From Thelonectria olida (Eukaryota; Ascomycota; Sordariomycetes; Hypocreales; Nectriaceae), in NCBI GenBank assembly GCA_020736575.1, contig JAGPYM010000002.1, positions 1,798,001 to 1,862,000 on the forward strand: a DNA stretch of 64,000 bases. The letters are read 5' to 3'. Below, in pieces: positions 33,501 through 44,618 of the stretch (within the stretch, counting starts at the first letter, position 1; each line of letters begins with the position of its first letter). The notes beneath the pieces were generated by a model that was given only the letters and a program-made list of their open reading frames with translations, was not told the origin of the DNA and ran no database searches. The position numbers were made by a program, and so were the translations under genes.

Positions 33501-35181
33501 CCGCTTCTTTTTGAAACGCGCCATGGCGGCCTCTTCCCCTGTCAGTTCAATCCAGGAAGCCCACCTGAGAAATCCCTGAACCCCTGATCCTGGCGTCGTC
33601 ATGGGGTTTGGGGGGTACGTACTTCGCGCATGCGCCTTCGACCCTTTTTCGTTTTGGCGATGGTCCTGACGTTTCCCCGTCCCCAATCGATCCGTTTCTT
33701 AGGGCGACTTATGCTGGCCACGACAAAGCCATGCGATGCGATGCAACATGATGCACTTCTGAGCTGTCGGCTTGTCTTTGGTTTCTCGTGGCAGTGACAT
33801 GCTATTGTTGTGTCCACGCTGGCTGCGGTTGCTGGTGGTGCACGTATCCCCTTAACTTCACTCTCAGTCGGCATGCTGGGTGTTAACGCCGACCATCATC
33901 TATTTGATCGTCAAACGCAGACAAGGCATGCTTGACAATAGCACCTCGGTGGACGATCTGTGATGTGCAACCCGAAAATCCCCTAGAAGTGCCGAGACAC
34001 TCTACAAAGTACTCATTTTGATGTGATTTGGTTCGGATAATAAACACAAACGGTCCGCTCCACGATCGACACCCAAGCAAGACATTGATATCATTATTGG
34101 TTCCCATCTGTCAAGTCCGCTGACCTGGTGCTTGTATTCGCACATGCCGAACTGTCTCAATCTCATCTCCTCGAGTCATGCCGATCACCAAAGCTTCAAC
34201 ACATCTGTAAATTACACGCTGCCTACCTGACACACCATGTCTCTCTCGTGCAGCGAATTGCAGGACACGGGCGACAAGACCGCCTTCAAGCTTGCCCACC
34301 ACATCTTAAAAAGAGCGACCGCAATTCAGACCTCGATCTGCAAAGTAAATTGAATACATCTCCCATCTCCGCAAATTAACAAAGGCCTTGGCCGGCCCTT
34401 TTCACGTTGCCGCCCGCTGCATCTGCAAATCATTGCGTCCACCAATCTCACCCTCGCAACCAGTGACAGGCTTGCAGCCCGTTCGTTCCATCCAGACTGG
34501 TCTTCTAGCCGCCGATGCTCTTACCCTAGACACCTGACAGGCTACGGAATACTGATTTTAAGTGGTCGCCTGCTTTGAAATGCTATTTTGTCTTCATTTA
34601 CTTTGTAGAGACTGCGGTGAACCAAACTTACGCATTCACCTTCAATATTGCTACCCAGTGACGGCGTCCGCGCGCATTTCGTCACCGCCCAATCCCCCTC
34701 GTGCATGAATGAAGCCTCGATCTTGGCAGAGCCCATCTTGTTTCATCCTACACTTTTCTGTTCTCACCGTCCTCAGACGTGCCGCGTCTTTATTTAGCCC
34801 TGTGACATTATTGACATTTACACCAAACGAACTCAATTGTGGTGCCATGCATCAATTTGTGTGTTACACCAAGAATCCTATGTTTTCTACACAACCCGCC
34901 AACTCGTGTCCCTGAAAACGAGACAATTTCTGCCGGCTCGCATTGTTCCCCCTCTGGCCATCTATTTGTTTGCCCTGCTTGTCCCCCCCCTAAACGCCAA
35001 CGTCGACTGGAAACCGTTGCCTCTCAAACCAACCACCAGTCTTTCCTTGTTCATGCCCGCCCGTACCATAACTTCCATACCCAATTTTCTCTTATTGTGT
35101 CGAGAAGGGATTGCCTGGGTGAGACCGGAGCTCACAACTCGATGCTCGCGGCACCAACCGTCTCCAAGCACATTCTCTACC
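30544..35181. other. 4.6-kb gene-poor region
   Basis: The longest gene-free stretch: upstream of the kelch gene (-) and downstream of MEX67 (-). Frames of up to 230 codons (for example 31341-31964 and 31977-32669, +) lack motifs and sensible composition. Local features are pyrimidine-rich blocks on the + strand near 31850-31930 and 32930. No tRNA, 5S rRNA, terminal inverted repeat or other mobile-element end was found by eye. Confidence 0.4.
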
Positions 35182-37397
35182 TTAAGCTGCCATCGGGGCT
35201 GCCATTGTGGCAAATGCCTCGGATGGAAGTTGTGACTGAAAGCTCATTAGCATACCATTCAACAAAGGAAACAATAGATGCACATACCTTCTTCTCATTG
35301 AAGATGGCCAAGGCCTTATCAAACTCCCAATTTACCTGAGTCAGGCACATTTCCGAGTACTCGGGCGTCATCCCGGTTTGCTTCGACAGTTCCGCAATCA
35401 TGGCCTGGTGTGGGCTAGTAGTCGTGGCCTCTGGGACGTTTGATGCGAACACGTTGGGGAGAGAACTATAGGCTCGGAGGGAGAGCATGTCGCTCACAAC
35501 TCGGATTAGCCCCCTCCCGGGCTTTGCTGGTCCGAGAAGAAACGTACGCGAGAAGCTGCGTTTCCCTGTTGTGTTCGTCGCGGCATCGTGTTCCTCGAAT
35601 TCGCCATGCACGGCAATGATCAGACCGTCCACTCCAACGGGGTTTTGGCCATTGGGATCCATCAAGCCCGGCATTGGGTGGCAATCCATAATGTACTTGC
35701 TTATCTCCTGCTTGATGTCGGGGTGCCTGGTCGGTGGGAGTGTCTTCCAAGCTTCCCCAATCGTGTTGCCCCCCTTGAAAAGTCGCTGCACTCGGGCGTT
35801 TTGATGAGTGATCTTGGTTAAGTTTCTGGAGACCTTGATATAGTTTCCCCAAGGCATGGGAGCCGGTGCGTCCGCGCTTCTGACAGAGCGAGAGTCGATT
35901 GATACCGAAAATTGGCTGTCCTCGTCATAATACCGGGATACGAGACCAGGCCGGTCGTTGTCGAAGCAGGCAAAGAACTCGAGCAAAAAGTTCTCGCCAA
36001 CACCCCCGACGTCGCGAAAGTCTGGCCCATTCTGAGGAATCGGTTTTGGACGCGACGCGGCTTCCTTTTCTGCAATCTGCGCAGCGGTTCGCAGCTGATT
36101 CCCGTTCACGATTTGAAGCTTGGGAAACCACTCCAGAAGAGTCGCTTGATAGTTGGGGTCGGCTGTCTCGATAGGGTTGCCGGTCATGAAAAGCGTTTCC
36201 AGGCGCTTGAATTTCCCTTTCCAGCGCTCCATGCCTTGCATGCTACCAATCTGATTTCCGCTCATATCCAAGTTCTTTAGATCGGGGAAAGTCGTTGCCA
36301 CCGACTCAACTTGAGTCACATTGTCGATGTTGTTACTCGCAAGACTGATGCTTTCAATAGCTTCTCGCTTCTCCTTTTCCGTCTTGAATAGGTTGTCGCA
36401 AATGTGCATGAGACCCTTGAAGGTTTTGAGAGCTCGGTCTGGAGTCTCGAACATGCCAAGCTCGACGAGCTCTTTGTCGGAAGCGAGAAAGTCGAGTTTG
36501 AGTAGCTTGGTATCTCCCAGGTATCTGGTGCTGAGAATCGCTTGAAGTTGCGCTCGAAGATTTTGGGTGTACTCGGAATCAACCAGTGGTTTTTCCGGAA
36601 TTTCGTCTACTCTGGTAATTTCCAGAGCAGCACCGGCAAAAGTGAAAGAATTGAGCTTGATTATTTCTTCTGCGTCCTCCTCGTTTGCTCCTATATAAAC
36701 GTAGTCGCCCACATAATGGCTCTACATCAAGTTAGCAGGCAGTGTTGGATGTGGTTATCCAGGATGCGGGAAGGTGTTCTTTGGCCGGTGGAACATGGCC
36801 CAATCCAAACATTGCCTCCTCCTCCCAAAGCCAGCCAGAAAAACTGCCTGATAGTTGCGCACCTGGTGTTTTGTCAATGGTGGAACATACCTTCTTGATG
36901 GCAATATTTTTTTTTCGTCCAGTGAGAAATGATGATGCCTTCCGTTCCAGAAAACCGAGTAGATCGTTCATTCCACCACCAGGGTTGTTGGCGGCCTTGC
37001 TTTGTTTTAGACCGCCAATGCGTAGAAAGTGCAAGCCCGCCGTGTTTTGCTGTCGGGACTTGCCCTTGCCAGCTGCACCCCTCGACACGCGAGAGGCGAG
37101 AGATCCTGCTGTGCCATTGCTCAGATGCTTGAGCACATTCTGGGCCGTTCTGGATGGTCCCTTCGAGTTCGGGTTGACCGTTGAACGTGTAGCTGGTCGG
37201 GTTCTTGTGGTAGAGGCTGAGGCGGAGGGTTTCTTGGAACGGGCCGCAGCGCTGTCCATATCGAGATCGCCATCGCCATCGATACGTTTGGGTCGGCCGC
37301 GCTTCTGAATCCCGCCTCTCGACGTCTTTGCGCTGTTCGGCTTTGCGGCGGATCGCGTCTCGCGACCAGTCGTTGTCCCGCGCCCACGGGGAGCCAT
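35182..37397 (-). CDS. MEX67: mRNA export factor Mex67 (NXF1/TAP-like), 664 aa
   Basis: Three exons: 36891-37397, 35288-36721, 35182-35235; introns of 169 and 52 nt with GT-AG ends and GCTAAC/GCTAAT branch words. Residues 1-120 are basic and Arg/Gly/Ser-rich, typical of the RNA-binding N-tail. Next comes an RRM-like region (about 130-250), then leucine-rich repeats (LKNLDMSGNQIGS, LETLFMTGNPIE; about 300-380), an NTF2-like domain (ENFLLEFFACFDNDR onward; about 400-580) that pairs with Mtr2, and a C-terminal UBA-like domain (TGMTPEYSEMCLTQVNWEFD). The short last exon supplies the ending SQLPSEAFATMAAPMAA. Mex67-Mtr2 carries mature mRNPs through nuclear pores by binding FG nucleoporins. Start context is caccATGGCT. 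Confidence 0.96.
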
Positions 37398-38912
37398 GGT
37401 GGCGATGTCGAGGCAGGAAGCGGCAAGAATTACTGGTTGTGTCTCCTTGTGCGGACCTGCTTGTAAGGATACGAGTAAGCGAGGAGACGATCGAGTTTCG
37501 AGTCTGGTTGCTGGAAACGTACTGTTGCTGTTGTTTCTTTTGTTGTGGAAGCGTGCGAAAGATGATTGATTCAAGGTCCTGGTGCAGAAAAGGAAGAAGT
37601 GACGGGGGTCTGTTTAATGCCCCACTGGAGAGCGTTGTTCAAGCCTTCAGGTTCCAGCCTCCCCTCTCCAGGCACTCAGGCAGGGTGACAGGGGTATTTG
37701 GGGCGTATACCCGATACGGGCTAGCGTATGACTCTGCCTTGGACAAAAGAGTCAGACCTCAGAACAAAGCATCCATGACACTGAATAATCGTGAAGGCGT
37801 AACACTCTGGCACTGAGGTGTGTGCGCCTGTTCTTTTGAATTCCCAAGATCTACCAACCGGGGTATACTGGATTATATACCTAAGCATGAACATAGGTTG
37901 AACCACGAGATCATGAATCAGGCTCATGGTGGAGGTGACGAGGCTTCGTCTACTCACGTCTTTTTCAATAGCTCCTAACTACTTTGTAGCTTATCTGGAG
38001 ACGTTTTGTCTCGAGATCATCGAATAAAAATCAGACATAAGGTTACGTATCGCCATCGACTGAACGTTGCCAGCATTCGGTTGGAAGAAATGCACTGCGT
38101 TGTTGGGGACATGACTTTGCAGTGATGCAGCCACGAACAATGGTTGAAGGAATAATGAATGAAGGGAAATCAATCTTGCTAATCCTTTCAAGAGCAAAGT
38201 GTCGTGCCAAATTAGCATCTGAATGGCTGGAGCTTGGTTACGTGAAACATAGCTCTATTTTTATTGTGATGTAAATATTGCGCTTTTCCTGCACTTCCTT
38301 TGCAATGAACAAGGCTCTTGTAATCTCTATCATCTATACTTTGTTGTGATTAAAATACGTTGTTCCCTTGTGACATAGCTGCGCTCATCGCGTCACAAAT
38401 CCCCCTTCATGCCGCCACCTAAGCCCACATAGGTACCTAGGTAGTTAGGTATCTACGTAATCATGCACGCAAAAAGGTTCTCGAACCTCTGAGCCCTGGC
38501 CAATCCATGTTCTAAGGTTAACCTACCCCGATCTCTGACTCTCTCTAGCCCTATGAATTACTGTTTCTGGAAGTACGAGGGGCTCTGGGAGATGGGGGAA
38601 GTCGCAGCGTCGATGTCTGGATGTTTGGCACCAAGAGCGTGGTTCAGCCCCCACCTGAACCAAATGCTGGAGGCGACCCACAAATGAGAGTACAATCACG
38701 TGACGTGGCAGCCATTTCGCGTTCTACTTTACCCGTCGTCGTGATAGGCGATTGATTCAGACGCGCTCCTGCCTGGTTCTACCCCCCATCACCACTCTGT
38801 CTGCGCCTGTTTGCACAAGACTGCGATTAATACACAGAGCCTGAAATGGCTTGAACTGTATCTACTGATTTGCGAAGTGTTTCAACCCGGGAGTTCGCGT
38901 CCACCTGTCACA
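37398..38912. promoter_or_regulatory. Divergent promoter of MEX67 and MPH1
   Basis: Head-to-head spacer of 1.5 kb with an AT-rich centre (about 37980-38350), overlapping TAGGTA/CCTAGG words at 38429-38455 and a TCACGTGA element near MPH1 (listed separately). No coding segment is recognised. Confidence 0.5.
38696..38703. promoter_or_regulatory. TCACGTGA element upstream of MPH1
   Basis: Palindromic octamer, the same core as in the 15054-15069 palindrome, 210 bp before the MPH1 ATG and directly followed by CGTGG. It fits a bHLH/Cbf1-class site or, with the overlapping TGACGT, a bZIP site. Function is inferred. Confidence 0.45.
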
Positions 38913-41900
38913 ATGGACAGCGACGAGTTCGACAACGAGTTCGATGACGGAATCGCAGACGAAGACTTTCTCACAGCATTCGATCACGTCTCATCGTCTA
39001 CTGGCCCTCCAAATGTTGTCTCTGCATCCTCAAATCAGGGAACTGGAAGCCTGCCCTCAGCTATTCTGCAGGCTTCTGCAGCTGCGGCCGCTCGTGAATT
39101 GGAAGATCTTCCCTCGGATGCCTTCTCATCTCCAGAACCAGCTCCAGCACGAACAATTGGAGTGACACGCACCAACCCAGCAGCGCCAGCTCCGCGATCA
39201 GGACTCACTCGGACAAGCTCCGGAAACTACCGGCAGACCACTCTCTTTGGTGGATCGTTGTTTGCGGATGATGCAACTTCCTCTCAATCGGCAAACAATA
39301 GAGTATTTCGTGTCGACCTACCTCGTGAAGAACCGAGCCACCATGAGATTGATAAAAAGGCAATGGAAACCTGGGTCTATCCAACCAACTTGGGAGCTAT
39401 TCGAGATTATCAGTTCAGCATTGTGAAGAACAGCCTCTTCAACAACACGCTAGTCGCCTTGCCCACTGGACTGGGCAAAACGTTCATTGCAGCCACTGTC
39501 ATGCTTAATTTTTACCGATGGACCAAGAAAGCGAAAATAGTGTTTGTTGCGCCAACGAAGCCCCTCGTGGCCCAGCAAATCGACGCTTGCTACAACATTG
39601 TGGGAATTCCTCGATCGGAAACCACCTTGTTGACTGGTGATATTGCACCAGCCTTGCGAGTTGACGAGTGGGAAAAGAGGCGGGTATTCTTCATGACCCC
39701 GCAAACCCTCCTCAACGACATTTCCCACGGCTACGCGGATCCTAAATCCATATGTCTGATGGTCATCGATGAAGCGCACCGCGCTGTCGGAGAATATGCG
39801 TATGCCAAGGCGACGAAGCTCATTCGTCGGTTTTCCAAGAGTTTTAGGGTTTTGGCTCTGACAGCTACGCCCGGTTCAAAAATCGAGACGGTGCAAGAAG
39901 TCATTGACAATCTTGGAATATCTCATTGTGAGATCCGAACAGAGGATTCTATTGACATCCGACAATACGTCCACTCGAGAAATATAGAACAAGTTGTCTT
40001 GGAGCCTTCCGACGAGATGAATCTCGTTGGCGAACTCTTTACAAAAGCCCTGAAGCCCTTGACCGACAAACTGAGCTCTCAAAATATCTATTATGGCCGA
40101 AGCCCGCTGGCCATGTCCACATACGGTCTTATGCAAGCTCAAAAGGAATGGTTTGCGACTCGAGGCAAGCACGCGAACCAAGGAATCCAGTTCATGATGA
40201 GGGCCATTTTCAGTGTTCTTACTGGCATCGCCCATTCAATCAAGCTGCTGAACTTTCACGGAATCAAACCCTTCTACGACAACATGGCCGACCTCCGGAA
40301 AGAGCAGGAAGGGAAGGGTGAGAAGGGTTCCAAATACAAACGACAACTTGTCCAGGACTCTAGTTTCCAGGAGATGATGGACCGGATTTCGAAATGGTTG
40401 AAGACGGATGGCTTCGTGGGCCATCCAAAACTAACTGCTCTGGCCGACACTGTCCTGAACCATTTCATGGATCATGGGGAAGGATCAGCAACGCGCGTGA
40501 TTGTGTTCAGCGAGTACCGAGACTCTGCAGAAGAAGTTGTGCGCATGCTGAACACCCATAAACCGCTCATCAAAGCTAGTGTCTTCGTTGGGCAAGCAGA
40601 TGGTAAGCGAGGAGAGGGTATGAAGCAGGCCCAGCAGATCGAAACCATTGAAAAGTTTCGACAAGGACACTTCAACGTTCTTGTTGCAACGTCGATTGGT
40701 GAGGAAGGTCTCGACATTGGACAGGTTGACCTCATTGTGTGCTATGACTCTTCAGCATCTCCCATTCGTATGTTGCAGAGAATGGGTCGAACAGGACGAA
40801 AACGAGCAGGGAACATTGTGCTGCTCCTGATGCGCGGGAAAGAGGAGGATCAATTCGCCAAGTCGAAGGACAGCTACGAGAAGATGCAAGCGATGATTTG
40901 CGAAGGAAGCCGCTTTAACTTTCGTTTCGACCTATCGGCGAGAATAGTGCCAAGGGAAATTCGGCCAGAGGTCGACAAACGACACGTGGACATACCCGTT
41001 GAGAATACCCAGGACCAGTCTCTACCTGAACCAAAGAAGAAACGGGCTCCTCGAGGCAAGAAGGTCCCTCCGAAGAAGTTTCACATGCCGGATGGAGTTG
41101 AGACAGGCTTTCAGACATTGTCCAGCCTCTTGAAAGGTGGCAACAAACCGCGACAAGCAAAACAGAAAGGAAATCCGGAGCTTGATGATCTTGCCTCAGT
41201 GCCGGAGCTGAAAAGCGTGCTTCTTTCGGATAGGAGTCTTAAGGAGCTTGATCGATCGTATCGTGACTTGCCGTTCAACCATAATGTGGTGGAGGAGACG
41301 GACATGCCGAGCATGGTGGCCTATCCTGAATGTCAAAGAAAGTTGCGCCCAGTGGTCAAAGTCAAGCACGGAACCCGCACAAAGCGATGCGTCAAAATGT
41401 GGCGGAAGATGGGGACTGAGCCACAGAGTCTGGTACGGCCGTGTCGATCTGAAGATATAAGTAGGTATCGTGAGATTCCGGTCAAGGCCTTTGTGGATTC
41501 AGACGGAGAGGTCGAGCCAGTCCATGTCCAGCCAAAGCCGGCAGCTTCAAACAAGCCGAAGCCGAAGCCAGCCAGGAGAAGCACCTCGACAGCAGAGCCA
41601 CACGCGAAAAGAAGAAGAGTGTCAGCTAAAACAACCCCTAAATCTGTCCCACGTCAATCAGTCATTGACGTGGATCTGTCAGCGGATGATGATGATGATG
41701 AGATGGAAGACGAAGACGAAGAAGAGGAGGCACCTGTCCGACGTGGGCGACCAAAGAAAAGCAGTAATCCAAGAAGCAAAGGACGAAAAAAGGGCCAACA
41801 ACATGGTGCCGGGATTAATAGCGATGAGATTGGAGATGATTGTGAACGGGACAGCGATGAGATGGAAACAGACGGATCAGATGATGGCGCAGATCTTTTG

Positions 41901-42191
41901 GACTTTATTGCATCGAGCAACCAGCCTCTGTCGAGTATGAGGAGCCCACTTTCGAGCTCTCCCACAGCTGCCAGCTCACTGCCATCTGCACCTGTCCGAA
42001 CCAAGGACGCGAACAAACCTTTCTTCGTGCCGACGCAGTTCACGGGTACACAAGAAGACGATGACATTCCCGACCTGGACAGCCTTGTGGGAACCAAGGG
42101 TGGTGGTGACGAGCCTGAGCAGGAGCCAAAAGCCCGGCGAGTGATTCGTGGTCGGCGAGCTGTTGTGGACGACAGTGACAGCGACTTCTGA
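38913..42191 (+). CDS. MPH1: FANCM-family DNA helicase Mph1, 1092 aa
   Basis: Single exon. The chosen ATG (38913, context cacaATGGAC) begins MDSDEFDNEFDDGIADEDF, the usual start of this family; the frame remains open upstream to 38811. The SF2 helicase core has motif I PTGLGKT (K189), motif II DEAH (D286) and motif III LTATPG; an inserted Mph1/FANCM helical domain separates the two RecA-like lobes. The second lobe carries FSEYRDSAEEV, the ATSIGEEGLDIG segment and motif VI QRMGRTGRKRAG (about residues 620-632). After residue 700 it is basic and then acidic, with a GAT-repeat Asp run. Mph1 unwinds D-loops and reverses stalled forks, steering repair away from crossovers. Length is close to other fungal Mph1 proteins. 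Confidence 0.96.
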   Translation: MDSDEFDNEFDDGIADEDFLTAFDHVSSSTGPPNVVSASSNQGTGSLPSAILQASAAAAARELEDLPSDAFSSPEPAPARTIGVTRTNPAAPAPRSGLTRTSSGNYRQTTLFGGSLFADDATSSQSANNRVFRVDLPREEPSHHEIDKKAMETWVYPTNLGAIRDYQFSIVKNSLFNNTLVALPTGLGKTFIAATVMLNFYRWTKKAKIVFVAPTKPLVAQQIDACYNIVGIPRSETTLLTGDIAPALRVDEWEKRRVFFMTPQTLLNDISHGYADPKSICLMVIDEAHRAVGEYAYAKATKLIRRFSKSFRVLALTATPGSKIETVQEVIDNLGISHCEIRTEDSIDIRQYVHSRNIEQVVLEPSDEMNLVGELFTKALKPLTDKLSSQNIYYGRSPLAMSTYGLMQAQKEWFATRGKHANQGIQFMMRAIFSVLTGIAHSIKLLNFHGIKPFYDNMADLRKEQEGKGEKGSKYKRQLVQDSSFQEMMDRISKWLKTDGFVGHPKLTALADTVLNHFMDHGEGSATRVIVFSEYRDSAEEVVRMLNTHKPLIKASVFVGQADGKRGEGMKQAQQIETIEKFRQGHFNVLVATSIGEEGLDIGQVDLIVCYDSSASPIRMLQRMGRTGRKRAGNIVLLLMRGKEEDQFAKSKDSYEKMQAMICEGSRFNFRFDLSARIVPREIRPEVDKRHVDIPVENTQDQSLPEPKKKRAPRGKKVPPKKFHMPDGVETGFQTLSSLLKGGNKPRQAKQKGNPELDDLASVPELKSVLLSDRSLKELDRSYRDLPFNHNVVEETDMPSMVAYPECQRKLRPVVKVKHGTRTKRCVKMWRKMGTEPQSLVRPCRSEDISRYREIPVKAFVDSDGEVEPVHVQPKPAASNKPKPKPARRSTSTAEPHAKRRRVSAKTTPKSVPRQSVIDVDLSADDDDDEMEDEDEEEEAPVRRGRPKKSSNPRSKGRKKGQQHGAGINSDEIGDDCERDSDEMETDGSDDGADLLDFIASSNQPLSSMRSPLSSSPTAASSLPSAPVRTKDANKPFFVPTQFTGTQEDDDIPDLDSLVGTKGGGDEPEQEPKARRVIRGRRAVVDDSDSDF

Positions 42192-43230
42192 GGATATGGC
42201 ACGAGCGTGTATCAAATGAACTTCGGAGTCGATGGGACAATGGCAATGGATGTTTCATGTTGGTCAAAGGGAAAACGAAAGTTATTAATTGAGCTATCTA
42301 GCACACAGCGGCGTTTGGGAGGACGGGACAACAACAAGAGATGAGCCCATGAGATAAGTACAAAGAACAGTAGTCAGGACAATAGAGAATGTCCAGCACC
42401 TGTTAATGTATAACGGATGGGGATGTTCGCTACAGTCCCATGTATGCAGTCGAAATTGCCCTATTTATTTGTCTTATGGTTAGCTCATGATCTGGCCAAA
42501 ACATGAAGCATTGAATGCAAATGACAAAATATCTCGAAATTCAGAAACCCAGTGTATAAGCACCACCGCCCCCCGTCCGCCTCGGCGTCTCCCGCCCCTT
42601 AGCACCGGGGTCCCTCTGCGTGCAGGCGTTGCCGCCGCACAACTGAAGGTCTGGCATTGCAGGACAAGGAAAAACAAAACGGGTGCGAGGGGCAGTCTCA
42701 GACGGCTCTTCCTAAAGCTAGTAGGGTATAAAAGGAGCTCATCATGCGAGATGATAAGAAGAAAGAAAGGAAATGTATTATGTGTGACTTACTAGGTTAG
42801 TACGAGTGTGGTTGGTATTGGTGTTGAGTGAAGTGAGTGTGATGGAGGACGGAGAAAAGTCGAAAAATGGATCACGGCGGGTGGCCTTTTTGGTGAGGTC
42901 TGGAGTGGGTCCATCTCAACGGGTGGAGATGGTGGATGGTGTGTGGCTTGATACCTGGGGCAGCCACCTCACGGGCCACCTCCACAAGCCACCCTCTGAG
43001 TCTCTGACCTCCACAAGCTCCTCGCTCCTCACTCCTCACTCCTCAGGCTCCCCTTGTCCGCGAAGCCAATCAAGGGCGGGGCATTCCCGACATGCCGGAG
43101 CATCATCATCAACCATCACCTCATTCCCACCTCGCGATTACTACAACCAAGAGCCTGTCTCCTCTGGTCATCCATCAACAATTGCTTCTTTTCCTGTCTC
43201 ACATCTCTGAACCCAAACAACAAAGCAACC
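42192..43230. other. Intergenic region, ATG33 promoter
   Basis: Tandem spacer between MPH1 and ATG33 (both +). A strong TATA-like element (TATAAAA, 42727-42733) lies about 500 bp before the ATG33 start. Downstream the + strand becomes C/T-rich (42990-43070). An ATG at 43092 opens a frame that overlaps the ATG33 start out of phase. Confidence 0.45.
42727..42733 (+). promoter_or_regulatory. Candidate TATA box
   Basis: TATAAAA within GGGTATAAAAGGAGC, a close match to the consensus with G/C-rich flanks. If used, transcription would start near 42760, giving ATG33 a leader of about 470 nt. No other gene is positioned to use it on this strand. Confidence 0.35.
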
Positions 43231-44139
43231 ATGACTTCGACGGGCGTCTCCGTCCTCAAGTTCGTCGGCACCGTCTCCCTCGGCCTGCTCACGGTACGTC
43301 CCGGCTTCCCTGCCTTCAACCCCGCCGTTGGAGATGCCCTCATGCCATTGATGTCTCCCTGCCCATCTGCCCTGATCAATGCTGCGCGCAATGTCCTCGG
43401 TCTTCAAACAAATCCCTCGTTCCATGTTGTTGCTGTTGTATTGTCGATTACTTCCCTCTCTTCCTTTGCCTCATTGTCGCAAGCCCTCGCTTGGCACCGT
43501 CGACGTCATCCTAGCCGATTCCACTCTCATCAGATCGCATCACCACTTCGCACCACCCACAGCCTCCTCTCGCCATCGTGAAAAATCCCACTGACAATTC
43601 TTCTCCTACAGGGCGTCTCCTACTCCGTATCCAACCTCGCTCTCCCCGCCCTCCTCCGTCTCCCCTCGTCCTCCTCCGCCACCCACGGCCTCGCCACCCT
43701 CTCCTCGGCCCTCAAGACCCCGATCCTGGCCCTCACCACCCTTGCCTCGGCGCCCTTCCTCTTCTGCTTCATCCTCGCACCCCGCAATGCCCGACATCCC
43801 TACCTCCTGTACACCTCTCTCCTCGCCGCCCTCTCCACCATCGCTCCCGTCTTGATCCCCCAACCCGACGCACCTCGGTCCCTCGCTGCACCCGTTCCCA
43901 AGTCCTCCTCCTCTCGCGCCCGCATGGAGGCCAGCTACGAGGTTCTCGGCGACATGCACAGCGAGCCTGCTAGCGAGGAGGACATGGACGATGTCAACGG
44001 CGAGGAGGTCCGCGCCAGCGTCGAGGGCTTGGCCAGGAGTTACCTTGCCCGAACCGCCATCTCTGCCCTTGGGTTTGCCATGGCTATTGTCGGCATCTGG
44101 GGCGACGGTGCTCCCCAGGCCGTCATCTACGTCTCTTAG
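43231..44139 (+). CDS. ATG33: Autophagy-related protein 33 (mitophagy), 196 aa
   Basis: Two exons: 43231-43293 and 43612-44139. The intron is 318 nt, the longest in this window, with a GTACGT donor and CTACAG acceptor; the join LGLLT-GVSYSVSNLALP reproduces the family N-terminus. The protein has several hydrophobic segments: residues 5-30, about 55-75, 80-100 and the C-terminal 170-190. An acidic/Ser-rich loop lies between the third and last. In yeast, Atg33 sits in the mitochondrial outer membrane and is needed for mitophagy, mainly in stationary phase. Assignment rests on the N-terminal motif, size and hydrophobic pattern. The leader ATG at 43092, if transcribed, would reduce translation of the main frame. 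Confidence 0.88.
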
Positions 44140-44618
44140 GAATGACTTATTCGAGGAAGTATTTCCTTCTTACACTAATATGGCATTGTTTTTGTCTTGA
44201 TTTCCGCATGCAAGATGGGTTGACGGAGAGTTTACACGCAGAAACACATGGGCGTTTTATCATCTCTTCTTTTCTCCTTTTGTTTATGAATCATACCACC
44301 TCTCCATACGTCGAGATCCTCTCCTGTCAATCTTTCAAGGCAGAACAGAATAGCCTCCAAAAATGGCATGAACTTCTTCTTGATACAAGCTTAATTTTTT
44401 TTTATCTCATGTTGAAATCATGGAAGAAACAACTTGCCTGTGATTTGACCAGTTGAAACATAATGTTTGACTTGATCCCTTTCTACAACCCATTATGACT
44501 GATATGAATTGATCATTCTACCTCACTATTGTACGTTCACGCCTTCAAATACCTAAACATGGAACAAGCCACATGTGAACACATCCGAACCACCTAATCC
44601 TTACCATCCAAAGCAGTC
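44140..44618. other. Convergent intergenic region
   Basis: AT-rich spacer between the ATG33 stop (+) and the ankyrin-protein stop (-), with T-rich runs near 44390. It holds both 3' UTRs; nothing else is seen. Confidence 0.55.

Noticed and set aside
38477..38497. GGTTCTCGAACCTC as a tRNA T-arm
   Set aside because: It is a short inverted repeat without the 7-base TTCGAAT-type loop or other tRNA arms.
41654..42202. Long Ser-rich frame on the - strand opposite the MPH1 tail
   Set aside because: It mirrors the acidic, Asp/Glu-rich codons of MPH1; runs of GAT/GAC give Ser runs in antisense. No domain or splice signals of its own.
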